NCBI GenBank assembly: GCA_951799425.1
Contig: OX637391.1
Location: 45,293,069-45,357,068 of the forward strand
Direction: 5' to 3'
DNA: 64,000 nucleotides
Source of the DNA: Ilex aquifolium
Taxonomy: Eukaryota > Streptophyta > Magnoliopsida > Aquifoliales > Aquifoliaceae
Positions within the stretch are counted from its first letter, which is position 1. The number at the start of each line of letters is the position of its first letter. The notes beneath the pieces were generated by a model, which was not told where the DNA came from, did not search any database, and worked only from the letters and a program-made list of their open reading frames with translations. This document shows, piece by piece, positions 11,290 to 23,379 of the stretch. A program made the position numbers and the translations under genes.

Positions 11290-12170
11290 TCATATTCCTA
11301 CTCCTTACCCTCATAGATTGCGTATGCTTGCTAAGTTATCTAATACATTTGAAATTCTTAAGATTTTTAAGCAAGTGAAAATTAACATTCCTCTTTTGGA
11401 TGTAATTAAACAGGTACCATCTTACGCTAAGTTTTTGAAAGAATTATGTACAATGAAGAGGAAGATAAATGTGCAAAAGAGAGCTTTCCTCACATATCAA
11501 GTAAGCTCCATCTTAAGGACGAACACTCCACCCAAATACAAAGACCCCAGTTGTCCCACAATCTCAATCATCATTGGGGACTGCCGGGTGGAGGAAGCAC
11601 TACTAGATTAGGGTGTAAGTGTGAACCTTATTCCCTATTCCGTATATGTGCAGCTTGGATTAGGAGTTGAAGTCGACACCCATCACACTCTAGCTTGCCG
11701 ACAGAAGTGTAAAAATGCCACGAGGAATAGTCGAGGATGTTCTAGTCGAAGTGGAGAAATTTTACTTTCTAGTTGATTTTATTGTTCTTGATATTTGTCC
11801 TGTTGCTAACTCGTCTGCTTTGATCCCAGTTATATTGGGATGACCATTTCATCCAACCTCTAATGTCTTAATTAATTGCATGAATGGATTTATGAAGTTG
11901 AACTTCGGGAATATGACTTTGGATTTGAATGTGTTCCATATTGGAAGGCAACCCGAGGATGATGGAGAGTTGCATCAAGTAAATTTCGTTGACACCATCA
12001 TGGAGCAACAAGTAGAAGAGTCAGCTGGCGAATACTTGAAGAATCTGTCTAAGGAAGAGGAAATAACTATTCGAGAAGAAGAAGTGTTTGCTCTAGGTTC
12101 GTGGGAGCCTAAGTTTGAAGAATTACCACATATATAGAAGCATGCTCTACCATCGACTGTTCAACCACCC
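11290..12170 (+). pseudogene. Athila-like protease region
   Basis: The open frame 11318-11611 contains VKINIPLLDVIKQVPSYAKF and PPKYKDPSCPTI, the conserved block just before the aspartic protease in Athila-type elements. The DLGAS protease site expected after EEALLD (11605) is interrupted by a stop (TAG) at 11609-11611. Protease-like sequence continues in shifting frames (VEKFYF, DFIVLDI) to about 11850. The ORF 11880-12137 is an acidic linker toward reverse transcriptase. Non-functional. Confidence 0.7.
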
Positions 12171-12179
12171 AAGCCTGAT

Positions 12180-13392
12180 TTGAAACCACTTCCATCCACC
12201 TTGAAGTATGCTTATTTGGGGAGAGATAGTACTTTTCTAGTGGTGATTAGTTCGTCTTTGCTACATGAGCAAGAATCAAGACTACTACAATTATTGAAAG
12301 CTCATAGGGGAGATATGGGGTGGACTATAATAGATTCAATGGGAATTAGTCCTCTCATATGCACCCATAGGATCTACCTAGAAGATGATGCAAAGCCTTC
12401 CTACCAACCATAATGGCGATTGAATCTCATAATGAAGGATGTGGTTCGAGCTGAAGTTTTGAAGCTGCTTGAGGTAGGAATTATCTTCCCTATTGCTGAT
12501 AATAGGTGGGTGAGTCCTACACAAGTAGTCCCTAAGAAATAGGGAGTCACCGTGGTTGATAATGAGACGAATGAGTTGATTTCTATAAGGACAGTGACCG
12601 GGTGGAGGGTTTGCATTGACTATAGAAAACTGAATTCATGTACCCCGAAAGGACCATATTCCATTACCATTCCTTGACCAAGTCTTGGAATGAGTTACGG
12701 GGCATGCATTATATTACTTTTTGGATGGGTAGTCGGGTTACAACTAGATTGAGATAGCCCTTGAAGATCAGGAAAAGACAACATTCACATGTCCTTTTAG
12801 AACGTTTGCTTACAGAAAGATGCCATTCGGCCTTTGCAGTGCGCCGGGCACGTTTCAGAGGTGTATGGTGGGAATTTTTAGTGATATAGTGAAGAAGATT
12901 GTTGAGGTTTTATGGATGATATCTCTATGTTTGGTGATTCGTTTGAAGATTGCTTGGAAAATTAGGAGTCGGTACTACAACGATGTGAAAAAAAAAGGAT
13001 TGGTGCTTAACTAAGAAAAATGTCATTTTATGGTGACTCAAGGGATAGTCCTCGGTCATATAGTGTCAAATAAGGGGATAGAGATAGATAAAGCTAAGGT
13101 TGAGTTGATTTCTAACCACTCTACCTCCAAGTTTGTTAAAGATGTCTGGTCATTTCTTGGTCGTGCCAGGTTCTACAGACGATTCATACAAGGTTTTAGT
13201 ACCTTGGCACGACCTTTATATCATCTTTTGGCCAAGGATGTTCCTTTGAATAGACAGCGGATTGTGAAGCAGCTTTTAGAGACCTAAGGAACATGCTTAT
13301 CTCACTTCCAATCATGAAACCACCCAATTGGGAACTTTATTTCGAGCTCATGTGTGACGCAAATGATTACACAGTTGGCTCAATATGCTAGA
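12180..13392 (+). pseudogene. Athila-like reverse transcriptase and start of RNase H
   Basis: Fragments in changing frames show the gypsy RT blocks: LKYAYLG near 12205, the HRIYLEDDAKPS segment near 12365, GWRVCIDYRKLN near 12600, MPFGLCSAPGTFQRCM at 12820, a degraded FMDD-like site near 12910, then GHIVSNKGIEIDKAKVE and SFLGRARFYRRFI (13030-13287). RNase H starts near 13330 (FELMCDAND) and is cut off. At least six stops or frameshifts are visible. Confidence 0.82.
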
Positions 13393-13396
13393 CGCT

Positions 13397-14134
13397 TACC
13401 CTATCATAAGAAAGACAACCTCTATTTATAGGCTCGAAATAGGGTTTATCTTGGAGACCAAAAAAATATAAATTCGCAAACAATCACTTTAGCAATGAGA
13501 GAGAGATGGGAAGACGGTGGCTGCTAGAATGAAAAAAAATGAATTTAATTCATAGCAATAAAATAGGGACCTCTCGAGCAACCTCAAGACCCCTCAAGCA
13601 GCTTGAAAGCGACCCATAGGGCAGTCTCCACTATCCACTCATTAGCCTATTTCAATTTTATCCCTAAGTGTTCAAAGTCTGCTCTAGCGAAGGCTAGTGA
13701 ACATAGAGGGGTCCTTACTAGTTTTTAAGCCTAAAATTAAGAAAAAACTAGTCATCTTGAGCACTAAAGGGTGTTGCTCAAGTATGGTCCGATTATGACT
13801 CAAACTATATTTTCAAAACACACCAAGGTTTATAAAAACTTTTCTTTGAAAATCCCTTGGAATCATACTCGAATTAATCACCGATTCCATTTTAACTCTA
13901 ATGATCCTAAGTCTAATAAATTAAACCGAGGGTTTTTAGGTCTCTAAGGCCATTTACCTTTGCCCTAAGCAAGAAGGTGCATACGAAGAATCTCTTGTTG
14001 GTGCTTGAAGCATAATCTCTACCTTTCCATTGATGCTTTCAGATTTTCAACTTTGTAGTATCATGACCATGGAATATATAGAGATTTACGAAAAGACTTC
14101 AGGAAATTAGTCAATTACAATCACGATCCTAACA
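13397..14134 (-). repeat. Truncated 3' LTR of the gag-only copia
   Basis: Aligns in order with 16208-16873: shared runs include tgagcactaaa, ttaccct and taggtctctaaggccatt versus taaggtctctaaggtcatt. On the minus strand it begins TGTTAG at 14134. The identity is clearly lower than for the other LTR pairs here, so this is an old insertion. Confidence 0.72.
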
Positions 14135-14339
14135 GTCTCGGTTTCATCCTCGCTTAAGGATAACTCTACCTTTAAGTCATCTACCTTCGTGGTAGGACTT
14201 GAGACTTCTTCTCTCTCAGTCTCTTTCTAATCACATGCAATTTCTTGTTAGGGGGGTGAGGGGGAAGTGTGTGCCTACAAATGTCGTGAAGTTGTTTTTC
14301 GTCTTCTTAAGAGGAGGTGTCCTCATTAGAAATAGATCG

Positions 14340-15285
14340 GAATCACTCTCCTCTCCACTTGGCCTTCATGGCCTTTCTTCTCTCCTTGGGCACATCCTTC
14401 TTCTTCTTCCTATTGGGACATTCCACAACCATGTGTCTAAATCCCTGACACTCATAACATTGAAATATTTTCCCTTTTATCAGCCCCTCGTTGATTTTTT
14501 TATACCCCCTTACTCTCATTTCCTTCTTTGGGAAAATAAGGTCTACTTAACTTGTATTTCAACTATGAGGAATCACTATTCCTAGCCTTATTTTATTTTT
14601 TAAACTTCCTAACAAAATAGGCTAGCTCCTCATCTCCCAAATAAGGTGACTCGGAATCATCTTCAATTTCTCGAATAGAGCTTAATGCAATACCCCTCGA
14701 TTATTTGGGTTGTTGAAGATTCATATCAAAAGTCAAACTTATGCCAACTAGGGCTTCCATGATCAAGTTCTCCAAATTGACTCTAGTCTCAATAGCCATC
14801 ACCTTCGTTTGAAACCTTTTCGATAGAGATCTCCATTTTTTTCACATTAAGATGGAGTCATCATATTTAAAACCAAGAGCGAATACTGAATTTAATATGT
14901 CATACAGTTTGGCAGATAAATCACTAAACGGTTAATTTTCTTTCATTCTCAAGGTCTCAAATTGAGAAGTGTACCTTTGAACTCGAGACTTCTTCACCAA
15001 CAATGTCCCTTCATGAGAAACTTCTATAATGTCACACGGTTTCTTAAAGGTCTCACAAGTGGAAATCCTCCAAAACTCATTCGATATTCAATGCCTTTTG
15101 AGTTCCAATCACTAGCCCTGTAGTCATCCTTCGTCTATGTGTTAAAAGGTTTGGGTGCCTCACCAACCTTAGTGGTCACCATGGGCTACTTCCAACCAAT
15201 TTGGAATTTGAATATATCAAACAAAGACATTTGAGTAATAAAACCTCATTCTTTTGAGAATCCATTAATAACAAACTGATTGTTA
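14340..15285 (-). pseudogene. Copia gag of the gag-only relic
   Basis: Read on the minus strand with stops and frameshifts. It shows the copia gag order: FKFQIGWK near 15210, EVSHEGTLLVKKS and SQFETLRMKE near 14950-15030, LPKRFQ-like SLSKRFQTKVMAIET near 14800, then an acidic linker and a CCHC knuckle (C-X2-C-X4-H-X4-C) at 14459-14418 followed by a lysine-rich tail. No pol sequence follows before the left LTR. Confidence 0.75.
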
Positions 15286-15374
15286 TAATGAATCTCAAAT
15301 CACAAAAACTAAGTCAAGTAAGCAAAAACAAGATACGCCAACCTAGTGCCTACGTGCAATCCCTGGGGTACCGA

Positions 15375-15386
15375 GCTCTGACACCA
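15375..15386 (-). other. Primer-binding site variant of the gag-only copia
   Basis: The minus strand reads TGGTGTCAGAGC, one base from the usual iMet complement TGGTATCAGAGC, just inside the right LTR. Confidence 0.75.
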
Positions 15387-15396
15387 ATTAAGGAAG

Positions 15397-16873
15397 TGTA
15401 ATGTGATGATTCCTTGCATAATTATACACGTGAGATTACACTAGCACGACAGAGGGGGGAGTGAATAGGTCTTTAACACTTTTCGTAAAAATCTACACTA
15501 ATTTTAGGGCTAATGAACCCATTTTATTTATGAACAAACCCTTAATAGTATTTGTGGATGCAAGATAATCAATTCAATAATGCGAATCCACCATCCTTAT
15601 CCCTCCAAAAGCCCAACCACCAATTATCAAACCATAATAATGAAGATATAAAATATTACAATCAAACAATCATTCTATCAAATACGTGGTATGTGTGTAC
15701 AATTTCAAGTGTTTGTGTGCAAAATTAAAGCAATAATCAACAACCACAACAAGAAGTAATTTGAACATGAAAACTCTCTCGAAAAAAACCACAGTATCGA
15801 TCATGGTCCACCTAAACCTAATCCACTATTCTTAAAATTGATTACAAGGTCAAAGACTTATACCTCAACCAATACATCCATGACCATATGCTTTCTCCCT
15901 TGAACCTAATCTTCTAAATTACCCCACTGCGAGGTCTTGAACAGTAGCTTCACTATGGCGAATTGAACTCCACAATTTGACTTGGCTCAAAATCTTCAAT
16001 GACTTTTTCACAAGATTCTTTATAGCAACACACACCTTATGGGTTTTAGTGGTTCTCTACAATATCTCTCTTCCTTATTGATTTGGATTTAAAGTCTAAG
16101 ATCAATCAAAGTAGAATGATCTTTTGGATACTTAGGGATCTAGAGTTTGTTCTTGGCTCTTTGTATGATGTAAGAGTTAGATTTTAGGCTTATGAGAGTT
16201 TCTAGGGAGTTACCCTAGACTAAGAAGACTTGCCCATATATATAGCCCCATATTTAGAGTAATCTTGGCGCCCAAGAAACTAAAATTCGGGAGGGACTAC
16301 TTGAGCAATTAGAGAGCGCAGTCAGAGGGCGATCAACACTGGAATGCAAAAAATGAATCAAATCAGGGCAATTGAGTAGGGATTAATCAAGCCCTCTCCG
16401 CTGCCAACTTTTTCAGCCTCTCTGATTTTCCTATAAGTTTTTAGAGATCGCTCTACCCTAAGGCTAAGAGGGTGGTCCCTATTGATTTTTAAGCCAAAAA
16501 ATAAGTAAAAACTTGCTCTATTGAGCACTAAAAGGTCTCAACAAGAATTTGATCCTTGATTCAATCTATGTTTTCAAGACAAGATTAAATGTTTCAAAAA
16601 AAATTCAATGAAAAAGACTATGATTCATGTATGAATTTATCCTAAATCCATTTTATTAAACCTAATGAGTCAAAGTATAAATATCAAGGGTCATAAGGTC
16701 TCTAAGGTCATTACCTTTCCTAAGTTTTGAAGAATCCTATGGCTTGTAGCTTGAAGTTATTCCTTCTTGTAGCGTTTGGATCTTGAATTTGAAGCATCAT
16801 AATCATAGATTTAGTTGAGATTTACTTGGTGACTTCACAGAATTAGCCAATTAGAATAACCAATTTTCTAACA
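15397..16873 (-). repeat. 5' LTR of the gag-only copia
   Basis: Begins tgtaatgtgatg on the plus strand ten bases from the primer site and ends tctaaca at 16873, matching the inner edge (cctaaca) of the left LTR copy. Confidence 0.7.
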
Positions 16874-18949
16874 ACAACCATCAACTTTTTCCTCTGATGG
16901 CAACATCTCTCTCTCTCTCTTTCTCTCAAAGTTTATGCATTCCCATTAAGGAATTTCCAAGGCCAAGGTATTATATGTAAAATTCTTAATTTGGGTTGTG
17001 TCCATTTGTTTTATTTTATTTTATGGCTCATTGTTTTGAATATGGAATTGAAAATCTGGTGTTGTTTGGCTTTGGATATCTTATGGAATTGTCGATTTGC
17101 CTTTTGGTTGAAATTGTAGCTTTTTTTCTTCTCTATATTGGGTTTTCATGTGATTAGCTGTTTGAAAAACAACATCTGATTTCATGTGATTAGCTGTTTG
17201 AAAAACTACATCTGAAATCATTCTTATTGTGATTTGGTGCATGAATTGGTGTAGATGGGAACTAGTTGTTTGATAAAATATCCAAATAACGGAGCATAAT
17301 GGATCAAACAACTATGGTGGCGGGATGATTCTAGTGGAAGTGGAAAGTGTTTGCAGTTCTATCTTTGTTATCAATTTGGGGGATGTGCAAAATGTTGTTT
17401 GTTCTTTAGGGCGACTTACGAAAATTGAAGGAAAGAAAAAACATTTCTAAAAAAATTCAATGAATGGGGAGCTAACCTTTGAGAGTTAAAAACTCTCTTT
17501 AATTCGAATACCTTGGAGTTTGAATATCACCTCTAATAGATTTTCTCGTAATTAAGGGTTTCAAAGGTATTTCTCTCTACAACAAGAGAGTCATATTTGT
17601 ACTTGCATATGTATCAACTAGCAGTTATTCACTTATCAGAAAAGTCTCTATGACCACCATTATTGATCAACTCCTTGAAATAATTTAGACTAAAATATTC
17701 CAAGTAGGTTTTACGTAAATTGTCTACGCAACTTATATGTTGAAATTAAGATATCTTAGTATTATGTATAAGCATAATCCTAAGTAATTAAATACTAATA
17801 AGTGAGTGGAGATATTAACGAGAAAGGACTATTATCGAGTAAGTTCAACAAAACGGGGCAGCGAGAATGTCAAATACAAAAGTATGATGGAATTTTAAGA
17901 TTCTATTGAAAAATTTAACCATATTAGTTGTCATGAGTCATGATGCTTTTGGAAGAACGGTAAAGTTGTTAACTTGATACTGCTAGTCCAAAATATATTT
18001 AGATTAAAGAAATTGACTTTTTTTTTTTTTTGGTGGAATACATGTTTTCCAATTTCAATTAGTTCATCTCCATTGGAAGTGATATTGTATGTCTCTCACT
18101 TTCCAAAAAAATAACTTATATGTCTGCATTTTTTATTTTCATCTAACTAATCTTTGTTGGTTGTTAGTTTCAAATCTATAAGGTCCAATATTTTTGGCAA
18201 GCTACTCCTTTCTATTTTTTTTGTAAGGTTTGGCATTGTATTATGGTATGAATATATATACAAACCGTGCGTAATAACATTTGCCAACTTTCATTCCTCC
18301 ACCATGTTATTCAAACTCCTATTTGAAGTGATATGTAAATAGATTAAAAAAGTTTAATAACGGAATACTAGATCGATTTAGCATATAATGAGTGACAATC
18401 GATCTTTGAAAACTGATTTAAGAAGTATTTGTAAACATGGATCCCTAATAAATTAATGTTTGAAGAGTACTCAAAATACTCAATGGTCATAAACAAAAAA
18501 TAATTTCATAACAGACTGACAATTATCTAATCCTTAGTTCTGGTAATAGTTTGATATTGAGGTAACAAAAAATCAAAATAGAAGACGAACTTCACAACAA
18601 AAATGAGACAAAAACAACCTTCTTAATATTTCTCTTAGTCATAGAGTCAATGTATAACACTTAAGAAAATCCTATCCTTTCCAATCTTTTAAGCTTTTAA
18701 AACCTACACAACAGAAAATATGTTGCTTTCATGCGAATATTCCCCAAAATCGCAATATCATGACGAGTTGATGATTCTAAAATGTGTTGTCCTGCTAGTA
18801 GGTACAGTTTGTGGTTCTTCTTCTCCATGAGTACGTAAATCAGCTGCATTGTCTACACTGGAGGATCATGAAGTTTAATTAATAGAAGAATTCTTGCACA
18901 CTAGCGTTAGTAAACAAAATGTCAATGTTGAAGTTCTTAGTTCATGCCT
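16874..18949. other. Intergenic AT-rich stretch without a gene
   Basis: No coding region supported. A ct microsatellite lies near 16909-16926. A roughly 40-bp tandem duplication containing gattagctgtttgaaaaac lies at about 17144-17215. A segment at about 17735-17870 is a diverged copy of the internal part of the TRIM at 31843-32481 (shared atatcttagtattatgtat and taagtgagtggag). Confidence 0.6.
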
Positions 18950-18954
18950 ATGCT

Positions 18955-19228
18955 TGTTGTAGAATATGGAGAGAAATCTTAGAGAAGAAAATATGAAAAT
19001 GATTGTATTATATTTTTCTATTCACTTTGTCTCATCTCTCTCTTGCCAAAATCAAATACTTACATAGGTATTTATAGGATTCTAGGATACATGCCTATCA
19101 CCAATGCATGCATATTACCAATACATGCATATCCAAATACATGAATCTAGAATACTCTAATTGAATCTATAACACTCTACATGAACCTAGAATACTCTAG
19201 AACATTGAATAAAGTTTAATTCTCAACA
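18955..19228 (-). repeat. 3' LTR of the complete copia
   Basis: 274 bp, plus-strand ends tgttgtagaa...ttctcaaca. It is followed inward by the polypurine tract. Confidence 0.95.
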
Positions 19229-19239
19229 CTCCCCCTTAA
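19229..19239 (-). other. Polypurine tract of the complete copia
   Basis: The minus strand reads TTAAGGGGGAG directly before the 3' LTR start TGTTGAG. Confidence 0.85.
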
Positions 19240-19241
19240 AC

Positions 19242-22063
19242 TTAATTCCTTGTAACTCTAAGCATCACCCGCAATTTGGTAAAAGTGTCATACTTGAGAG
19301 GTTTTGTAAAAATATCTGCAACTTGATCATGGCTCTTCACATACTTTACCTCCACCTTATTCTTTGCAACACAATCACGAAGAAAATGATACCTTGTATT
19401 AATGTGCTTGCTTCTATCATGGAACACCGGGTTTTTTGCCAAAGCAATGGCGGACTTGTTATCCACAAAAATTTATGTAGCCTCCTTTTGTGATATTTGC
19501 AACTCTGTCAATAATCTTCTCAACCAAATTGCATGACAAACACAAGATGCAGCGGCAACATACTCTGCTTCACATGCAGAAAGTGTCACAATTGGTTGTT
19601 TTTTCGAACTCCAAGTGACTGCTTTATTCCCCATGTAAAAAACAAAACCAGTAGTACTCTTTTGGTCATCTATATCTCCGACCCAATCACTATCACTATA
19701 CCCCCACAAGTTTGAATTCATTAGAAAATGAATAAAACAAACCATAATTAATTGTGCCTTTGATGTACCGAAGAATTCATTTTACCACTTTGAAATGTGT
19801 CGTGGTCGGCGTCTCCATAAACCGACTAACAAGCCCAACTCCAAAAAGTATATCCGGTCATGTGCAAGTCAAGTATCTCAAACTTCCAACTAAACTTTTG
19901 AAAGTTATGGAGTCTGCTTGCTCACCTTCTTCATTTTTGGACAATTTAAGTCCACATTCAACCGGAGTGCTCACGGATTGGCAATCCTCCATTTTGAACT
20001 TTTTTAGAATCTCCTTAGCAAATCTTTCTTGGGAAATAAAAATCCCTTCATCCGTTTGTTTGATCTCAATGCCAAGATAATAAGACATGAGACCAAGGTC
20101 GGTCATTTCAAACTCCTTTGCCATTGCTTGCTTGAACTCTCCAAACATACTAGAATTATTGCTCGTGAAAATTAAATCATCAACATATAAACAAACAAGT
20201 AAAATATCTCCATTTTCACACACCTTGACATAGAGAGCATACTCATGTGGGCACTTGATAAATCCATTCTCTTGGAAATATTTGTCAATCTGGATATTCC
20301 ATGCTCGTGGTGCTTGCTTCAAGCCATATAAAGCTTTCTTCAACTTTAACACTTTGTCTTCATGGCCTTTAATCACATATCCTAGAGGTTGTTCAATATA
20401 AACCTCTTCTTCAAGAATTTCATTCAAGAAAGCCGACTAACATCCATTTGATAAATCTTCCACCTTTTTTGAGCCACAAGTGAAATGATCATTCAGATAG
20501 TCTTTAACGGAGCAACGGGTGCAAATACTTCACCATAGTTGATTTCAGGACGTTGGCTATAGCCCTTTGCTACCAACCTTGCCTTGTATTTCTCCACTTC
20601 TCCTAAAGCATTCTTCTTCTCCTTGAAAACCCACTTCACACCAATGGGCTTTTCGCCTTTCGGCATAGTTGCCAACTCCCAAGTGTCATTCTTCTCAATC
20701 GACTTGGATTTTTAGGTGATTGAGCAGGTGTTGTGGGCTCTTGAACTTCTTCTCTTTGTTCTTTCTCATCAAGAAATGGAAAGAAATCATACTTTTCTTT
20801 GTCTTAAATACTCCAATCCCATGCATCTTCTTCATCAAATTCCACATCTCTACTAATAACTATCTTGCCAATACTTGGATTGTAGAGTTTATAGCCTTTG
20901 GAACGTTGATCATACCCAATAAAGATATACTTCTTACTTTTGTCTTCAAGCTTCAACCTCTCTTGATCGGGTACATGCACATAATCAATGCTCCCAACAC
21001 TCTCAAATGGGATGCACTTGGCTTTCTTCCACTCCATGCTTCTTGTTAGACACCGGTTGGATAAATACACCGCACAATCAACCGCTTCTGCCCAAAATTC
21101 TTTTGGCATCTTCTTTGTCATTAACATGCTTCGAGCCATATTGAGAATGCTCATATTCTTTCTTTCCACCACACCATTTTGTTGAGGAGATCTAGGAACT
21201 ATTAAGAACCGTTAGATGCCATTTTCTTCACAAAGCTTATTGAACTCGATAGACGTAAACTCACCACCTCTATCAGTTCTTAAGGATTTAATACAATAAC
21301 CACTTTGTTTTTCTACAAGAACTTTGAATTTCTTGAACATGCCAAATAGTTCAGATTTTTCTTTCAAAAAATAAACCCAAGTTTTTTTTACTAAAATCAT
21401 CAATGAAGAGTAGAAAATACCGATTTTTACCGAACGAAGACGGCTTGATTGGTCCACAAACATCGGCATGAACAAGTTGGAGTGGTTCAATTGCTCTTGA
21501 AGTAGTTTCTCTTGGAAAACTCTTTCGAAATTGCTTACTAATAAGACACCCTTCACAAAGTTGATCCGGTTGGTCAATAAACGGCAATCCCTTCAACATC
21601 CCTTTTTGAGCCAACAACTTCAAGCCTCCAAAGTTCACATGCCCAAGCCTTAAATGCCAAAGCCAAGAAGTATCTTTCTCGCAAGCCATGAGACATTTAG
21701 CAACATCACTTTGGATATCAAGCAAAACATTCTATTCTTTGTCATAGGCACCTTAGCAATCACATTTTTCCAGTCATCTTGAAGTAAGAGATTACGATTC
21801 TTCATATGAACCTTGTAGTTCTTCTCCAAAAGTTGTCCCAAACTCAAAATATTACTCTTCATACTTGGTACATAATAGACATTACTTATAAGTTGATGAC
21901 CACCATTCTTCATACGAATTAAAATCGTACATTTTCCTCTAATTGGAACTTTATAGTTGTCTCCAAAAGTGAAAAACCCGGTCACCGACTCGTCAAGATT
22001 CAAGAACTTGCACTTATCTCCACACATATGATTGCTTGCCCCATTGTCAAGATATCATCCATC
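19242..22063 (-). pseudogene. pol of the complete copia (PR, INT, RT, RNase H)
   Basis: The protease site DNGA is at 22048-22037 within DNGASNHM. The GAG-pre-integrase zinc region (WHLRLGHVNF...CEGC) is near 21660-21560. The integrase core has HADVCGP and LRTDRGGEF, then PRSPQQNGVVERKN at about 21190-21160. The RT has KWVFKEK, KARLVAKGYSQ, LYGLKQAPRAW and catalytic YVDD at 20187-20176. RNase H has GYSDSDWVGD, SACEAEYVAA and the terminal DIFTKPL. Breaks include a frameshift near 21380, a TAA at 21214-21212, a TAA at 20806-20804, and stops near 20495 and 20440 and after residue EAT near 19473. Confidence 0.93.
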
Positions 22064-22124
22064 ATTTTTGCTTTTTATTTCTCCTTTGTTAGCTAGCAAC
22101 AAAGTGACCTCCTCTTCCTCGTTC

Positions 22125-23053
22125 TCAGCATAGTTCACTTCTCTTCAATATTACTAGGCGCATTCCAACATTCTCGAGCATAGTGCCCATGCTCTTGGCA
22201 TTTGTAACACCAAAATTTGGATTTATCTTACCTTGAATAGTTTCCTCTTCCACGTCCCCTTGAGAATTGACTTCTTTCTTCATTGTTGGAGTTTTGGTTG
22301 CCTTGTCGGCCTCTTTCTCTTCCTCTTCCTCTTCCTTGGACTTGTCCACGTCCTCTTCCTCATTGACTTTTCTCACGATCATAATCCTTCTCTTTCACTG
22401 AGAGCTTAGTGGCTAGAACTTGCTCGATCGGCTCATCCTTCTTCTTGTTAATTCTTTCTTCATGGGCTTGTAGAGAACCCATGAGTTGATCAACCGTCAT
22501 AGTCTCCAAATCTTTGGACTCCTCAATGGCTACAACGACATAATCGAACTTTTGGATGCAACGAGTGAAGAATCTTCTCAATGACCCGGACTTCCTCCAA
22601 TTTTTCTCCATATCCCTTCATTTGATTAATTATAGCCAACACCCTTGAAAAGAAATCTGCAGTAGACTCAGATTCTTGCATTCGTAAACCTTCAAATTCT
22701 CCTTGTAACAGTTGGAGGTGCACATTCTTAACTTTATCAACCCCTTGATTGGAGTTTTGTAAGATCTCCCATGCTTGCTTGGCGGTGGTTGCATTAGCAA
22801 CTCTTTCGAACATGACTTCGTCCAAACATTGATGGATGAGAGTAAGAACTTGTCGATCCTTCTTCCGCATCTTTTGCAGAGCATCCTTTTGAGCGGGAGT
22901 CAACGTAGCTTCCTCACTAGGCTCGTCATAGCCTCTATCCACGATCTCCCACACATCTTGGGAACCAAGCAAAGCCTTCATACGAATGCATCAATTCTCA
23001 TAATTTTCTTTTATAAGATGAGGGAATTGAAATGGAAAACTAGAATTGGCCAT
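22125..23053 (-). pseudogene. gag of the complete copia
   Basis: The likely initiator is the ATG at 23053. A stop (TGA where a tryptophan is expected) follows at about codon 21, after which the frame from 22981 shows the copia gag signature ([25 protein letters not shown]). A frameshift near 22555 moves the reading to the segment [12 protein letters not shown], and another near 22380 precedes the Glu/Lys-rich linker. The CCHC knuckle (C-X2-C-X4-H-X4-C) lies at 22209-22168 in a third frame. Role when intact: particle shell and RNA packaging. Confidence 0.88.
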
Positions 23054-23074
23054 CTCCAGGATCACGAAACAAGA

Positions 23075-23086
23075 GCTCTAATACCA
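23075..23086 (-). other. Primer-binding site of the complete copia
   Basis: Minus-strand TGGTATTAGAGC, one base from the iMet complement, three bases from the LTR edge. Confidence 0.88.
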
Positions 23087-23089
23087 ATT

Positions 23090-23374
23090 TGTTGTAGAAT
23101 ATTGAGAGAAATCTTAGAGAAGAAAATATGAAAAGGCTTGTATTTTATTGTTCTATTCACTTTGGCTCATCTTTCTCTTGCCAAAATCAAATACTTACAT
23201 ATATATTTATAGGATTCTAGGATACATGCATATCACCAATGCATGCATATTACCAATACATGCATATCCAAATACATGAATCTAGAATGAATCTAAAATA
23301 CTCTACATGAATCTATAATACTCTACATGAATCTAGAATACTCTAGAACATTGAATAAAGTTTAATTCTCAACA
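23090..23374 (-). repeat. 5' LTR of the complete copia
   Basis: 285 bp, same termini as the left copy. The difference in length is mainly an extra partial copy of the ctctacatgaatct unit near its inner third. Confidence 0.95.
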
Positions 23375-23379
23375 ATGCT

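Larger units (their letters stand above)
9066..13392 (+). mobile_element. Decayed Athila-like Ty3/gypsy fragment (gag to start of RNase H)
   Basis: Plus-strand relic lacking recognised LTRs. Its gag is already under way at the left edge, where the Tekay-like element has inserted, so its 5' part should lie left of the window. In order it shows gag, a long gag tail with a CCHC-like cysteine cluster near 10560, a protease region, reverse transcriptase and the first part of RNase H (ending near 13390 with FELMCDANDYTVGS). Many stops and frameshifts break it. A hAT-like MITE (9374-10099) interrupts gag. It ends abruptly where a truncated copia LTR begins. Athila/Tat assignment is from the gag and protease motifs. 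Confidence 0.82.
13397..16873 (-). mobile_element. Ty1/copia relic with two diverged LTRs and only gag (TR-GAG-like)
   Basis: Minus-strand element. The right LTR is 15397-16873. The left LTR (13397-14134) aligns with 16208-16873 but lacks the half that would lie further left. Between them are 1.26 kb with a primer-site variant and a degenerate copia gag ending in a CCHC knuckle. No integrase, reverse transcriptase or RNase H remains. It resembles terminal-repeat retrotransposons with gag domain, or it may be a deleted SIRE-like copia. The left LTR's outer end fuses directly to Athila RNase H, so the target duplication is lost. Confidence 0.75.
18955..23374 (-). mobile_element. Complete Ty1/copia element, mutated (Tork-like)
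   Basis: Two LTRs (18955-19228 and 23090-23374) flank a 3.9-kb interior. The whole is bracketed by a perfect 5-bp target duplication atgct at 18950-18954 and 23375-23379. A primer-binding site, polypurine tract, gag with CCHC knuckle, protease, integrase, reverse transcriptase and RNase H are all present in copia order (integrase before RT). Stops and frameshifts break several domains, so it is not autonomous. The LTRs are roughly 95% identical by eye, apart from an 11-base indel. The clade call is tentative and rests on short LTRs and RT motifs. Confidence 0.95.

Noticed and set aside
17081-17311. 76-codon minus-strand ORF with a duplicated peptide
   Set aside because: The duplication is a roughly 40-bp tandem DNA repeat. 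There is no domain or element context.
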